Notes: generated by a model from the letters alone, not told the origin. Positions 9,631 through 18,992 are shown, counted from the first letter of the stretch. The stretch is 64,000 bases of DNA from Bacillus weihaiensis (GCF_001889165.1 NZ_CP016020.1:372001-436000), one strand, 5' to 3'. Translations and numbers: made by a program.

Positions 9631-10080
9631 AATGCCATTTCTAAAGTATAATTCTTAGCTAAAACAATATTAGTTGATTTGTGCGAAAGGTACGTATCTC
9701 CAGCATAAGTTGTGAGAATGGTGAGGTTCCACAGGCTAATAAGTTGATGAAGTTCCTAGACACCTGTTGAAAGCGAATGCTTCTATGGGAGATTGGTGTT
9801 AAAAGTATAAGGAATAGGTAACAGATTGTAACAATCTATTCCATTAAAGGTACAAGTCTAAGAAGAAAAAATGCCACTAAACTTCATAGAGGAGCTTTTT
9901 CCTAATCCTTAAAGCAATGCAAGAGAGTTAACGAAAAGAGAGTAGGTTAAATAAATCAGGCAGCATTTCTTTTGCTGGTCGCCTATAAGTAGTAGGTGCC
10001 TAGCGTATTTATATAATGTATAAGAAGTTTATGGTGGTCCTTATTAATAGGTAGTATGTAGCTGTAATAATTACTTAAAT
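9631..10080. other. Non-coding stretch with a degenerate dispersed repeat
   Basis: 450 bases without a credible gene. Bases 9690-9790 carry a decayed match to the repeat at 51345-51515: GTGAG..CCACAGGC, then further on TGTTGAAAGCGAATG. Nothing else recognised. Confidence 0.5.
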
Positions 10081-10116
10081 AAAAAACAGTAGCCCATGAT
10101 GAGCTACTGTTTTTTG
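10081..10116 (-). terminator. Terminator of tagO
   Basis: AAAAAACAGTAGC and GCTACTGTTTTTT flank a short loop; on the minus strand it ends in a T run just after the tagO stop. Confidence 0.85.
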
Positions 10117-10122
10117 TTTAGT

Positions 10123-11208
10123 TTATTTTTCTCGCATTCGAGTAGTTGTAGTATTGGGTGACATTCTTTTAATCATATTAATAAGTGGCTTTCTTTTCCC
10201 TATTAAACCGATGATTTCTGCTGTTAATTGAATAACTATAATAAGGACTCCGATTATTATTAATGAAACCCATAATGTAGATGTTGAGAAAATAATCGCT
10301 GAAAACCCAAATAGAATTCCGATTCCATATATAATCAGTACAGTTTTTCTATGGCTAAATCCCATTGCAATTAAACAATGATGTAAATGGGATTTATCAG
10401 GTGCTGATATTCTTTGTTTGTTAAGTACACGTCGAACAATAGCGAAAAATGTATCAAATATTGGAATACCTAGAATAATAATTGGAATAATTAAACTAAA
10501 TAGGGTTACACTCTTAAATAGTCCCATCATTGAGATAACTGCTATGGAGTAACCTAAGAATAAGGCTCCTGTGTCACCCATAAATATTTTAGCTGGATGG
10601 AAATTAAAATATAAGAATCCGATAATACTTCCAATTAATATAATACATAATGGGACAATAACAAATTGATTATTTAGAACAGACATTGCAAGTATTGAAC
10701 CAATAGCTATAGCTGAAACTCCTCCAGCAAGCCCATCTAATCCATCAATTAAGTTAATTGCATTTGTTACACCAACAATCCATAAAATTGATAAGATTAC
10801 ACCGAGAGTACCTAGTTCAATTCTATCTCCAAATGGAAATGTAATGAAGTCTATATCAATGCCGGAAAACACAACAATACTTGCTGCAAGGATTTGCCCA
10901 ATAAATTTCACCTTAGCAGATAACGTGTATTTATCATCCAAGATACCTATTGCTAAAATTATGAGAGCCCCAATACTAGCAGGAACAATGTTGGGAATTT
11001 GTGGCTTTAAGTAAATGAAACCAGCAATTACACCAAATACTATAGCTAATCCGCCTAGTCTTGGCATTAATGATTGATGAACTTTCCTATGGTCTGGTTT
11101 ATCTACAAATCCATATTTTACAGCAATATGTTTAACAATTGGTGTGGTTATTAGTGTTACAATGAGTGATATACAAAAAGCGATAATATAATTTACTAGT
11201 GTGTCCAT
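10123..11208 (-). CDS. tagO: UDP-GlcNAc:undecaprenyl-phosphate GlcNAc-1-phosphate transferase TagO
   Basis: 361 residues with about ten membrane segments. Family motifs are PDHRKVHQSLMPRLGG, the catalytic loop NAINLIDGLDGLAGG, FNFHPAKIFMGDTGALFLGY and PDKSHLHHCL. It catalyses the first membrane step of wall teichoic acid (and related polymer) synthesis, loading GlcNAc-1-P onto undecaprenyl phosphate. The tagO-yvyE-degSU neighbourhood matches B. subtilis. Confidence 0.93.
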   Translation of the reverse strand: MDTLVNYIIAFCISLIVTLITTPIVKHIAVKYGFVDKPDHRKVHQSLMPRLGGLAIVFGVIAGFIYLKPQIPNIVPASIGALIILAIGILDDKYTLSAKVKFIGQILAASIVVFSGIDIDFITFPFGDRIELGTLGVILSILWIVGVTNAINLIDGLDGLAGGVSAIAIGSILAMSVLNNQFVIVPLCIILIGSIIGFLYFNFHPAKIFMGDTGALFLGYSIAVISMMGLFKSVTLFSLIIPIIILGIPIFDTFFAIVRRVLNKQRISAPDKSHLHHCLIAMGFSHRKTVLIIYGIGILFGFSAIIFSTSTLWVSLIIIGVLIIVIQLTAEIIGLIGKRKPLINMIKRMSPNTTTTRMREK

Positions 11209-11375
11209 TCGTTCACCTCTTAATATAAAGGTTCTTTTTAGGCTACCTATGTTAGCATAACAGATTTTAAGTAAATATCAATTGAAAGTTTTGGTGTTCA
11301 TTTGTAAAATAGATGAAATTTTTAATTATGTGCATATTTCATATACCCAATACAATCTTTAGGTAAATATTTTTT

Positions 11376-12008
11376 TTACTTTTCCTCTTCGATATAGATA
11401 TCCAAACCTCTATAAATATTACTTCTACTATTTGTTAAGTCCACTATCCAATCATGAAATTCACTCTCATCATCAATTGGTATATAGCATTCCACTATTA
11501 CATCCTCTGCATAATGGATATTTTTAATTAATGTGGATGTATTTCTTAACTCATTTTCCAATTTACCTAATAGAGTGTAATCAACTTTAATTTTAATCAC
11601 ACGCATTAACCTTCTTTCAACGATCCCTGCAGCCTGTAAGCCTTCTGAAACAGACTTTCCGTATGCGCGGATAAGTCCACCGCCCCCGAGCTTAATCCCA
11701 CCGAAATAGCGAGTCACAACGACGACCGTGTCTTTTAGGCCTTTCTTTTTTAAGACCTCTAGCATGGGGACACCAGCTGTACCTGTTGGTTCGCCGTCAT
11801 CGTTGGCCTTTTGGATCTGGTCATTCTCACCAATTAAGTAGGCTGAACAATTATGATTGGCATTGTGATGCTTCTTTTTTATTTGTTGAATAAAGGAAAT
11901 GGCTTCTTCCTCTGTAGTCACGCGTTCTGTGTAACAGATAAACCGTGATTTTTGGATAATAATTTCATGCTCTCCATAGCCTTTTACGGTATAATAATGT
12001 GAAAGCAT
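11376..12008 (-). CDS. yvyE: YvyE/YigZ (IMPACT) family protein
   Basis: 210 residues from the ATG at 12008, chosen because AGGAGGTG lies 7 bases upstream; a longer frame to 12032 has no such site. It carries the UPF0029/IMPACT N-terminal core (KKKHHNANHNCSAYLIG, DDGEPTGTAGVPML, TRYFGGIKLGGGGLIRAYG) and a DUF1949-like C-terminal domain. IMPACT proteins are linked to translation stress control; the bacterial role is unclear. Confidence 0.88.
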   Translation of the reverse strand: MLSHYYTVKGYGEHEIIIQKSRFICYTERVTTEEEAISFIQQIKKKHHNANHNCSAYLIGENDQIQKANDDGEPTGTAGVPMLEVLKKKGLKDTVVVVTRYFGGIKLGGGGLIRAYGKSVSEGLQAAGIVERRLMRVIKIKVDYTLLGKLENELRNTSTLIKNIHYAEDVIVECYIPIDDESEFHDWIVDLTNSRSNIYRGLDIYIEEEK

Positions 12009-12149
12009 GCTTGCACACCTCCTGACAAGCAAGCAGATTTAGAATAGTACATTCCTTTATTATAAAACGACATTTTTTTTACTTCAATCGTTAATAATGT
12101 GACAAACTAATTACAAAACCATAAATGTGATGATTACGGAGGGTTTTAA

Positions 12150-13313
12150 ATGAACTCCAATAAAAAAATGGATAGCAAAATACTTGATGAAGTTTTAGAT
12201 AAAATGATAAATACGGTGGATGGTAGTAAGGACGAGATTTTTCAAATTGGTGAGCAATCACGTCAACAGTATGAATCACTTGTTGAAGAGTTAAAGGAAA
12301 TTAAGTTTCAAGTTGGCAAGGTTATTGAGGATGGAGACAAGCTTGAGGCACATGCACGATTTGCTCGAAACCGTCTGTCGCAGGTTAGTAAGCATTTTAG
12401 AGAATTCTCTGAGGATGAAATTCGAGATGCTTATGAGAAAGCACATAAGCTTCAAACCGAACATTCGATGCTACAGCAGCACGAAAAGCAATTACGTGAC
12501 CGTCGAGATGAATTAGAGCGTAGGTTATTAGGGCTGCAAGAAATCATCTCTCGTTCAGAGGCACTCGTTAGCCAAATTACGGTTGTGCTTAATTATTTAA
12601 ATAGAGATTTACGACAGGTTGGAATACTTTTAGAGGATGCACAGAAGAAACAGGATTTTGGTTTGCGGATTATAGAGGCACAAGAAGAGGAGCGAAAGCG
12701 TGTATCACGTGAAATTCACGATGGTCCTGCACAGATGCTTGCCAATGTGATGATGCGCTCAGAGCTAGTTGAACGGATATTTAAGGAACGAGGGGCTGAA
12801 GAAGGTTTTAAGGAAATTCGTAATTTGAAGAAAAATGTACGAAATGCATTATACGAGGTTCGAAGAATTATTTATGACTTAAGACCAATGGCATTAGATG
12901 ACTTAGGTCTGATCCCTACCCTCAGAAAATATATGAATACAATCGAAGAATATAATGGAAATACGAAAATTCATTTTCAAAGTATGGGAGATACGGTAGA
13001 AACCAGATTGCCTTCACGATTTGAAGTCGCGCTTTTTCGCTTAGCGCAGGAGGCAGTTACAAATGCCTTGAAGCATGCGGAAGCAACGGAAATTAACGTA
13101 AAGGTCGAAATTACAAAAGAAATGATCACATTAGTTGTGAAAGATAATGGAAAAGGGTTTAACATTAAGAAAAAAGTGGGTAATAAGGATAAGAAATCTT
13201 TTGGACTCATTGGTATGAAAGAACGAATAGATCTTCTAGATGGGAAAATAACAATAGATTCTAAAGAGGGATTAGGGATTTTTATCATGTTTCAGGTGCC
13301 TAATCAGCAATAA
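12150..13313 (+). CDS. degS: Sensor histidine kinase DegS
   Basis: 387 residues and no membrane segment, as expected of cytosolic DegS. An N-terminal coiled-coil sensor region (about 30-180) precedes the HisKA_3 box EERKRVSREIHDGPAQ with the phospho-acceptor His190. The ATPase domain follows (RLAQEAVTNALKHAEA; DNGKGF; FGLIGMKERIDLL). It phosphorylates DegU to control exoenzymes, competence and motility. GGAGGG precedes the ATG; degU follows after 91 bases. Confidence 0.95.
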   Translation: MNSNKKMDSKILDEVLDKMINTVDGSKDEIFQIGEQSRQQYESLVEELKEIKFQVGKVIEDGDKLEAHARFARNRLSQVSKHFREFSEDEIRDAYEKAHKLQTEHSMLQQHEKQLRDRRDELERRLLGLQEIISRSEALVSQITVVLNYLNRDLRQVGILLEDAQKKQDFGLRIIEAQEEERKRVSREIHDGPAQMLANVMMRSELVERIFKERGAEEGFKEIRNLKKNVRNALYEVRRIIYDLRPMALDDLGLIPTLRKYMNTIEEYNGNTKIHFQSMGDTVETRLPSRFEVALFRLAQEAVTNALKHAEATEINVKVEITKEMITLVVKDNGKGFNIKKKVGNKDKKSFGLIGMKERIDLLDGKITIDSKEGLGIFIMFQVPNQQ

Positions 13314-13404
13314 TTGAGAAAACAAACCATTTAATTTGGTCTAAAGACATATTGACGGACTAGCTAGCCAATAGACTAGAATAGGATTGTGGGGAGGCAT
13401 ACGT

Positions 13405-14091
13405 ATGAAAACAAAAATCGTAATTATTGATGACCATCAATTGTTCCGTGAAGGTGTAAAACGCATCTTAGACTTTGAGCCAAGCTTCGAGGTTGTTGCG
13501 GAAGGTGATGATGGTGAAGATGCATTAGAAATAGTTGAATCACATAAGCCTGATGTTGTGATTATGGATATTAATATGCCAAACATGAATGGCGTAGAAG
13601 CAACAAAGCAGTTAATAGAAGCTAATGAGGATACAAAGGTCATTATTTTGTCCATCCATGATGATGAAAACTATGTTACACATGCGTTGAAAACAGGTGC
13701 TAGAGGCTACTTGTTAAAAGAAATGGATGCTGACACACTAATTGAAGCAGTAAAGGTTGTCGCAGACGGAGGCTCTTATTTACATCCGAAGGTCACACAT
13801 AACCTTGTGAATGAGTTTAGAAGATTGGCAACGTCAAGTGGACAAGCTACCCCTACGCAACCACTACAGCCAGAAATTCGTCGCCCATTACATATTTTAA
13901 CTCGTCGTGAATGCGAGGTTCTACAAATGCTAGCAGATGGAAAAAGCAACCGTGGGATCGGTGAGGCTTTATTCATTAGTGAAAAAACAGTTAAAAACCA
14001 TGTGAGTAACATTTTACAAAAAATGAACGTAAACGACCGAACTCAAGCTGTTGTGTTTTCCATTAAAAATGGCTGGGTTGAAGTAAAATAA
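13405..14091 (+). CDS. degU: Response regulator DegU
   Basis: 228 residues from the ATG at 13405 (GGGGAGG 7 bases upstream; an upstream in-frame GTG at 13387 is rejected). Receiver domain has the acidic pair IIDDHQLF, phospho-acceptor Asp55 ([13 protein letters not shown]) and the switch Lys in GYLLKEM. The LuxR-type HTH is at the C-terminus ([36 protein letters not shown] in outline). It activates degradative enzyme genes and, with SwrA, the fla/che operon. Confidence 0.96.
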   Translation: MKTKIVIIDDHQLFREGVKRILDFEPSFEVVAEGDDGEDALEIVESHKPDVVIMDINMPNMNGVEATKQLIEANEDTKVIILSIHDDENYVTHALKTGARGYLLKEMDADTLIEAVKVVADGGSYLHPKVTHNLVNEFRRLATSSGQATPTQPLQPEIRRPLHILTRRECEVLQMLADGKSNRGIGEALFISEKTVKNHVSNILQKMNVNDRTQAVVFSIKNGWVEVK

Positions 14092-14107
14092 TAGATGGAT
14101 AAGAATT

Positions 14108-14133
14108 CAGCTCTTTTGGGGCTGTTTTTTTTG
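14108..14133 (+). terminator. Terminator of degSU
   Basis: Short hairpin CAGCTC-TTTTG-GGGCTG followed by about nine T. Confidence 0.7.
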
Positions 14134-14203
14134 TTTTTAAATTATTTAATCTACTCCGAACGACTAAATGTTCATTTACTTATAAATGAAGATATTATTC
14201 CAT

Positions 14204-14290
14204 CTAATACCTGCATAATCCACGCATAGTAAAAATCAATATTGAAAAAACGACCAGATAAAAACCACCTAAAAAAACCTTCAGCTCCAT
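14204..14290 (-). CDS. Possible 28-residue membrane peptide
   Basis: On the minus strand AGAGGGAGTG (14295-14304) precedes an ATG at 14290. The frame reads 28 codons with a hydrophobic core (VFLGGFYLVVFSILIF) and a basic C-terminus (MRGLCRY), ending at TAG. One membrane helix with positive-inside charge is typical of small bacterial membrane proteins. It lies divergent to degV in a 328-base gap. No family recognised; the frame could be chance. Confidence 0.4.
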   Translation of the reverse strand: MELKVFLGGFYLVVFSILIFTMRGLCRY

Positions 14291-14419
14291 TAGTCACTCC
14301 CTCTAAATTATGTCATAATAGAAAAAGACCAAAGCATATAATATAGAACTAATGAAAATTAAATTTAATTCCATTAAAATAATTAAGACAATCTAATTGG
14401 ACAAGGAAGGTACCTAAAT

Positions 14420-15262
14420 ATGAAAACGGCTATTTTAACAGATAGTACAGCCTATATTCCTAAACAAATACGCGAACAATACAACATACATATGATTCCC
14501 CTCAGTGTTATCTTTGGAAGTGAGACTTACCAAGAGGAGGTTGAGATTACAGCGGAGGAGTTTTTTGCTGAAATGAAGCAACATCAAGAGCTCCCAACTA
14601 CTTCTCAACCACCAGTTGGGGAATTTGTCGAGCTTTTTGAAGCATTGTCAAAGGAGTATGATGCAGTGATTTCCATTCATCTTTCGAGTGGGATTAGTGG
14701 TACATATAATGGTGCGCTAACAGCTGGGACAATGGTAGAGGGGATTAAGGTGTACCCATTTGATTCTGAAATCAGCTGTATGGTTCAGGGGTTTTATGCA
14801 CTTGAGGCAGCGGAATTAGCAGAAGACGGTGCAGAACCAGAAAAGATTATGGAGCGGTTAAATGAGATGAAGCGATCTATGCGTGCTTATTTTATGGTGG
14901 ATGACTTAACAAACCTACAGCGCGGTGGCCGTCTAAGTGGTGCTCAAGCGCTAATTGGTAGTCTACTTCAAGTAAAACCAATTCTTCACTTTGTCGACAA
15001 AGTAATCGTGCCTTTTGAAAAAATTCGCACTAAGAAAAAAGCTCTTAATCGAGTGTATGAATTGTTTCATGAAGACGCCAGTCAAGAAATTCCGATGCGA
15101 GCAGTGATTATTCATGCTAATCGTCCCGACGAAGTTGAAGGCATAAAAAGAGATTTAGAGCAAAAATACCCTCATGTCGAATTTATGATTAGTTATTTTG
15201 GTCCAGTTATCGGTACACATCTAGGTGAAGGGGCTATTGGACTAGGTTGGTATAAGAAATAA
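14420..15262 (+). CDS. yviA: DegV family fatty-acid-binding protein
   Basis: 280 residues with DegV hallmarks: ILTDSTAYIP at the N-terminus, LSSGISGTYNGA in the lipid-binding cleft and the RGGRLSGAQALIG loop. Relatives bind a fatty acid and act as FakB-type partners of a fatty acid kinase. The position after degSU matches yviA. The start has AAGGAAGG upstream. Role inferred from family. Confidence 0.88.
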   Translation: MKTAILTDSTAYIPKQIREQYNIHMIPLSVIFGSETYQEEVEITAEEFFAEMKQHQELPTTSQPPVGEFVELFEALSKEYDAVISIHLSSGISGTYNGALTAGTMVEGIKVYPFDSEISCMVQGFYALEAAELAEDGAEPEKIMERLNEMKRSMRAYFMVDDLTNLQRGGRLSGAQALIGSLLQVKPILHFVDKVIVPFEKIRTKKKALNRVYELFHEDASQEIPMRAVIIHANRPDEVEGIKRDLEQKYPHVEFMISYFGPVIGTHLGEGAIGLGWYKK

Positions 15263-15360
15263 GTCACGGAGAACTTTGGCGTATTTTGGAGATATATGGT
15301 GGAAAAGTACGAATGTTACACTACTTTTATCCTATCTTTTTATTGGAATATGGACAGATG

Positions 15361-15412
15361 GAAAACCTTCCCTCATACTGCAAGTAAATAAACTTTTATT
15401 GGGGAGGTTTTC
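15361..15412 (+). promoter_or_regulatory. Inverted repeat covering the comF-operon ribosome site
   Basis: GAAAACCTTCCC (15361-15372) pairs 11 of 12 with GGGGAGGTTTTC (15401-15412). The right arm contains the Shine-Dalgarno of the 70-residue ORF at 15420, so folding could hide it, or act as a weak attenuator. Confidence 0.5.
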
Positions 15413-15419
15413 TAGTTAA

Positions 15420-15632
15420 ATGGACACTACTTCCACCCGCACTCGCTATACTACAAAGGAAGAATCAAAGCGTACATATCGTCATTGGACAACCTTAGAA
15501 GACCGTAAATTACTGCAATTAAGAAACAATGGAATGAAATTTCGCTTAATCGCAAAGGAACTTCAACGAACACCAATTAGTGTTGAAAAACGCTACCGCA
15601 AAATCCTTCAAAATCAATGGGGTGAATCATGA
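15420..15632 (+). CDS. Small Myb/SANT-like helix-turn-helix protein upstream of comFA
   Basis: 70 residues, basic. WTTLEDRKLLQLRNNGMKFRLIAKELQRT resembles a Myb/SANT-type DNA-binding fold (Trp-led helix, then LIAKELQRTPISVEKRYRK in outline). GGGGAGG precedes it and its stop overlaps the comFA start (ATGA), so the two are translationally coupled. B. subtilis comF is not known to me to begin with such a gene. DNA binding is inferred; function unknown. Confidence 0.65.
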   Translation: MDTTSTRTRYTTKEESKRTYRHWTTLEDRKLLQLRNNGMKFRLIAKELQRTPISVEKRYRKILQNQWGES

Positions 15633-17122
15633 GATTTATCTTAAAGGATCAATGTTTATCTCCAACATTCCTACATCAAGAGGGCTTACCTTTTTCTCGA
15701 ATTGAAGCCTTACCTCACATATCGACCAATTATCAATTCAATCATTTACCACAACTTCAATCATTTTTATCAGGAAAGGAATTACTCTTATCTGAAATTC
15801 CTTTTCCGGTAGATATTATTCATACTCACTACGAAAATGGCTGTATTCAACTCAATTACGGAATAACCAAAAAGCAAAAGACGAAATGCTGTCATCGTTG
15901 TGGAAATCAAGATGAACATCTATTCGCATCCTTTGACTGTGCTAAATGTGGAGAGAAGGACTGCACCTACTGTCGGAAATGCATAATGATGGGCAGAGTT
16001 AGTGAATGCACGCCGCTTTATTACTGGAGTGGACCCGAAGAGAAATCCTCTTCACAAACCGTCTTTACCTGGGAAGGAACCTTGTCACCAGGTCAAATGC
16101 AGGCCTCCGAAAAAGTGGTCAGCACAATAAAAGAAAACAAAGAAATATTAGTATGGGCTGTATGTGGTGCAGGGAAAACAGAGGTTCTTTTCGAAGGGAT
16201 TTACCAAGCGTTGAAGGATCATAAACGTGTGTGTATTGCTACACCGAGAACCGACGTTGTGCTAGAACTTGCCCCTAGGTTAAAAAAAGTGTTTCCAGAA
16301 ACGAGTATTAGTGCTTTATATGGTGGAAGCGATGATAAAGCCAAGCCAGCGACTCTCGTCATTTCCACAACACATCAGCTTCTTCGTTTTAAAGAAGCCT
16401 TTGACGTTATCATCGTTGACGAAGTAGACGCCTTTCCATACACCGCAGATCAATCTCTTCAATTTGCTGTTCAAAAATCACGAAAAAAACAAAGCTCACT
16501 TATATACTTAACGGCTACACCTTCACAAACGTGGAAAAAAGAAGTTGCTCTAAACAGGCGACCATTTGTAAAGATACCAGCTCGGTACCATGGACACCCT
16601 CTGCCTGTACCAGAGTTTCACTGGTGTGGTAATTGGAAAAAGCAGTTAACAAAGAATCAAGTACCAGCAAAGGTTATCGACTGGCTTAAGGAAAGACTAG
16701 GAAATGATAAACAAGCCTTTTTATTTGTGCCTTCTATTCAAGTAATTGATCAGGTCGTAACAATTTGCCAAAAGCTTGATTCAAGAATTCTAGGGGTGCA
16801 TGCTGAAGATCCAGAAAGGAGGCAAAAGGTAACCGCCTTTCGAAATAAAGAAATTCCGATTATTGTTACCTCAACCATTTTGGAACGGGGTGTTACGATT
16901 CCAAATAGCGACGTTGCTATTTTGGGAAGTGAAGAAGAAATTTTTACAGAGAGTGCACTTGTCCAAATTTCAGGGAGAGTAGGAAGAAGTGCAGCCTATC
17001 CAACCGGAGTCATAAGGTTCTTTCATTTTGGCAAAACAAAAGCGATGATAGATGCCAAAAGACATATCTGTCAGATGAATGAAGAGGCAATGAATAATGA
17101 CTATATTACCATAAAAAGGTAA
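15629..17122 (+). CDS. comFA: ComFA, DNA-uptake ATPase
   Basis: 497 residues. A zinc site of CxxC motifs lies at about residues 86-130 (CCHRCG, CAKCG, CTYCRKC). Superfamily 2 helicase motifs follow: Walker A AVCGAGKTEV (about 178-187), DEVD at about 264, LTATPS and the C-terminal QISGRVGRS arginine finger. ComFA is the membrane-associated ATPase that helps pull single-stranded DNA through ComEC in transformation. It is followed by comFB after 77 bases. Confidence 0.95.
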   Translation: MRFILKDQCLSPTFLHQEGLPFSRIEALPHISTNYQFNHLPQLQSFLSGKELLLSEIPFPVDIIHTHYENGCIQLNYGITKKQKTKCCHRCGNQDEHLFASFDCAKCGEKDCTYCRKCIMMGRVSECTPLYYWSGPEEKSSSQTVFTWEGTLSPGQMQASEKVVSTIKENKEILVWAVCGAGKTEVLFEGIYQALKDHKRVCIATPRTDVVLELAPRLKKVFPETSISALYGGSDDKAKPATLVISTTHQLLRFKEAFDVIIVDEVDAFPYTADQSLQFAVQKSRKKQSSLIYLTATPSQTWKKEVALNRRPFVKIPARYHGHPLPVPEFHWCGNWKKQLTKNQVPAKVIDWLKERLGNDKQAFLFVPSIQVIDQVVTICQKLDSRILGVHAEDPERRQKVTAFRNKEIPIIVTSTILERGVTIPNSDVAILGSEEEIFTESALVQISGRVGRSAAYPTGVIRFFHFGKTKAMIDAKRHICQMNEEAMNNDYITIKR

Positions 17123-17199
17123 ATATCTTCTCAAATGAACGGCGTTATGTCATAATAAAATATGCGTTTAAACAACTGTAAAAATGAGGAGAAGAAGAG

Positions 17200-17508
17200 A
17201 TGGTAACGAATGCCATGGAGCGTATAATAAATGATTTATTAGATGAATATAAAAATCGTCTTTCTTTAACCTGTACCTGTAACGAATGCTTAGATGATAT
17301 TCTAGCTCTTACCTTAAATGGAATTAAGCCTAGATATGTTACAAATCCTGATAAAGTGATGTACGTGAAAGCGGAATATTTCGATAAGCAACAAATGACC
17401 TCTCTCTTAGTGAGACTAGCTGAATGTGCCAAATTTGTTTCAGATCACCCGACGTGTAAAACACAAACAAAGGAGCATGATCCTTATTCATTGCCTAATT
17501 TGTCATGA
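17200..17508 (+). CDS. comFB: ComFB, late competence protein
   Basis: 102 residues starting at ATG after GAGGAGAAGAAG. It contains NAMERIINDLLDEY and the Cys cluster TCTCNECLDDILALTLN that marks the ComFB family. Relatives in other phyla bind cyclic dinucleotides; in Bacilli it is dispensable for transformation. The frame overlaps comFC by 32 bases. Confidence 0.9.
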   Translation: MVTNAMERIINDLLDEYKNRLSLTCTCNECLDDILALTLNGIKPRYVTNPDKVMYVKAEYFDKQQMTSLLVRLAECAKFVSDHPTCKTQTKEHDPYSLPNLS

Positions 17509-18175
17509 CCATTTATCCAATAAGATGTCATGGACAAGTTTGCTTTTGTCATCAAAGAAGCCTATCTGTGATACGTGCACCGAGTCATTATCTAAGATTA
17601 CAGGGCCAACCTGTCCTAGCTGCTCTCGACCTCAAGTCACAACTACCCTCTGCTTAGACTGTATGAAATGGAATGATCATCCCGTTTGGAAGCAACAGCT
17701 TGATAAAAACATTTCTATTTATTCGTATACGGATTTTATGAAAGAGGTACTTGCAGCCTTTAAATTTCGAGGTGATGCAGAGCTTGTCACTATTTTTCAT
17801 AAAGAATTTATGGACATGTATCAAAGAAGGTACGAAAAAGAAAAGCTAGATTATGCTGTCCCGATCCCTCTTAGTATGGAGAGACTTTACGATCGAGGCT
17901 TTAATCAGTCTCAATTATTAGCAAATTGTCTTCCACTCCCACAAGTTGATATCCTCAAGCGAATTCATCTAGAAAAGCAATCCAAAAAAACAAGACAACA
18001 ACGAATAGCAGCAGAAAATATGTTTTCTATTAAAGATCCAGCGTTAATTAGAGATAAGAAGGTTCTCTTGGTTGATGATTTATACACAACGGGAACCACC
18101 CTACGACATGCGGCAAAAGTGTTGAATGAAAATGGGGCTAAGCTCGTGTTTTCCCTAACGTTAATTCGTAGCTAA
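17477..18175 (+). CDS. comFC: ComFC, phosphoribosyltransferase-like competence protein
   Basis: 232 residues from the ATG at 17477. A longer frame to 17426 lies inside comFB and is less likely; the A-GGAG before 17477 is unusually close, so coupling to comFB is likely. Zinc-finger Cys pairs lie at the N-terminus (CLIC, CDTC, CPSC, CLDC). The PRPP-binding motif VLLVDDLYTTGTTLR is near the C-terminus. It works with ComFA and DprA in DNA uptake. Its stop codon is part of the SigD promoter of yvyF. Confidence 0.9.
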   Translation: MILIHCLICHDHLSNKMSWTSLLLSSKKPICDTCTESLSKITGPTCPSCSRPQVTTTLCLDCMKWNDHPVWKQQLDKNISIYSYTDFMKEVLAAFKFRGDAELVTIFHKEFMDMYQRRYEKEKLDYAVPIPLSMERLYDRGFNQSQLLANCLPLPQVDILKRIHLEKQSKKTRQQRIAAENMFSIKDPALIRDKKVLLVDDLYTTGTTLRHAAKVLNENGAKLVFSLTLIRS

Positions 18176-18199
18176 AAAAATCTCTGAAACTGCCGATAT
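18173..18199 (+). promoter_or_regulatory. SigD promoter of yvyF
   Basis: TAAA (18173-18176), 15-base spacer, GCCGATAT (18192-18199): a perfect match to the SigD consensus. The TAAA is formed by the comFC stop codon. Confidence 0.85.
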
Positions 18200-18235
18200 A
18201 ACAAATAGAACAGTCAACGAATAGGAGAATGCAAG

Positions 18236-18655
18236 ATGGGAGAATTAGCGAATTGTCCGAAATGTAATGCATTATTTGTCCAAACACAATTTAGAACCGT
18301 TTGTGACGCTTGCTATAAACTAGAAGAAAAAAAGTACGAAATCGTTTATCAATTTTTGCGTAAACGTGAAAATCGTAAGGCTATGCTTCACGAGGTTGTT
18401 GAAGCTACAGAAGTAGATCAAGAGCTTATCTTAAAATTCATCCGTCAAGGTAGAATTCAGCTCTCCAATTTTCCTAATCTAGGATATCCATGTGAAAAGT
18501 GCGGGAAAGTGATTAGAGAGGAACGACTATGTGAAAGCTGTAAAAAGGACATTCACAAGCAATTAGATCAAATAGAGCAGGAACAATTGATTAGTGAGCG
18601 TAATAGAGTACAGGAAGGAAAAACTACTTATTACTCACAAAGTCCTAAAAAATAA
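18236..18655 (+). CDS. yvyF: YvyF, flagellar operon protein
   Basis: 139 residues. N-terminal CPKCN...CDACY and C-terminal CEKCGKV...LCESCKK form two zinc-ribbon-like pairs. They surround a helical region. It is the conserved gene before flgM in Bacilli; YvyF is thought to modulate FlgM or late flagellar expression. AGGAG precedes the ATG. Function is by position. Confidence 0.85.
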   Translation: MGELANCPKCNALFVQTQFRTVCDACYKLEEKKYEIVYQFLRKRENRKAMLHEVVEATEVDQELILKFIRQGRIQLSNFPNLGYPCEKCGKVIREERLCESCKKDIHKQLDQIEQEQLISERNRVQEGKTTYYSQSPKK

Positions 18656-18662
18656 AAATAGC

Positions 18663-18689
18663 TAAACATTTGAACGACAAATCCGATAT
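18663..18689 (+). promoter_or_regulatory. SigD promoter of flgM
   Basis: TAAA (18663-18666), 15 bases, TCCGATAT (18682-18689): one mismatch from consensus. It allows SigD to drive its own anti-sigma factor and the hook-filament junction genes. Confidence 0.8.
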
Positions 18690-18728
18690 ATCACCTATAT
18701 AAATGATCGTAGAAAGTGAGGGAATGTC

Positions 18729-18992
18729 ATGAAGATAAATAACATGGGTTCAATGGGGATTAACCCATATAAGCGTAACGCAGAAAAAAATGCTCAAGCT
18801 TCGTTACCTTCCCAAGGTAAAGAGGATAAAGTAGAGATTTCCTCAAAAGCGATTGATCTTCAGCAAACAAATGAGGTTGTAAAGGCGAGACAGGAAAAGG
18901 TTCAAGCCATTAAAACACAGGTTGAAAATGGTACGTATACAATTGATCCAAAAGCAATTGCAAAGGGATTACTTCAATTCTATCAAAAATGA
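18729..18992 (+). CDS. flgM: Anti-sigma-D factor FlgM
   Basis: 87 residues, the usual size. A disordered N-terminal half is followed by the SigD-binding region DKVEISSKAIDLQQ and VKARQEKVQAIKTQVENGTY in outline. FlgM holds SigD inactive until the hook-basal body is complete. AGTGAGGG lies upstream of ATG. Confidence 0.93.
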   Translation: MKINNMGSMGINPYKRNAEKNAQASLPSQGKEDKVEISSKAIDLQQTNEVVKARQEKVQAIKTQVENGTYTIDPKAIAKGLLQFYQK

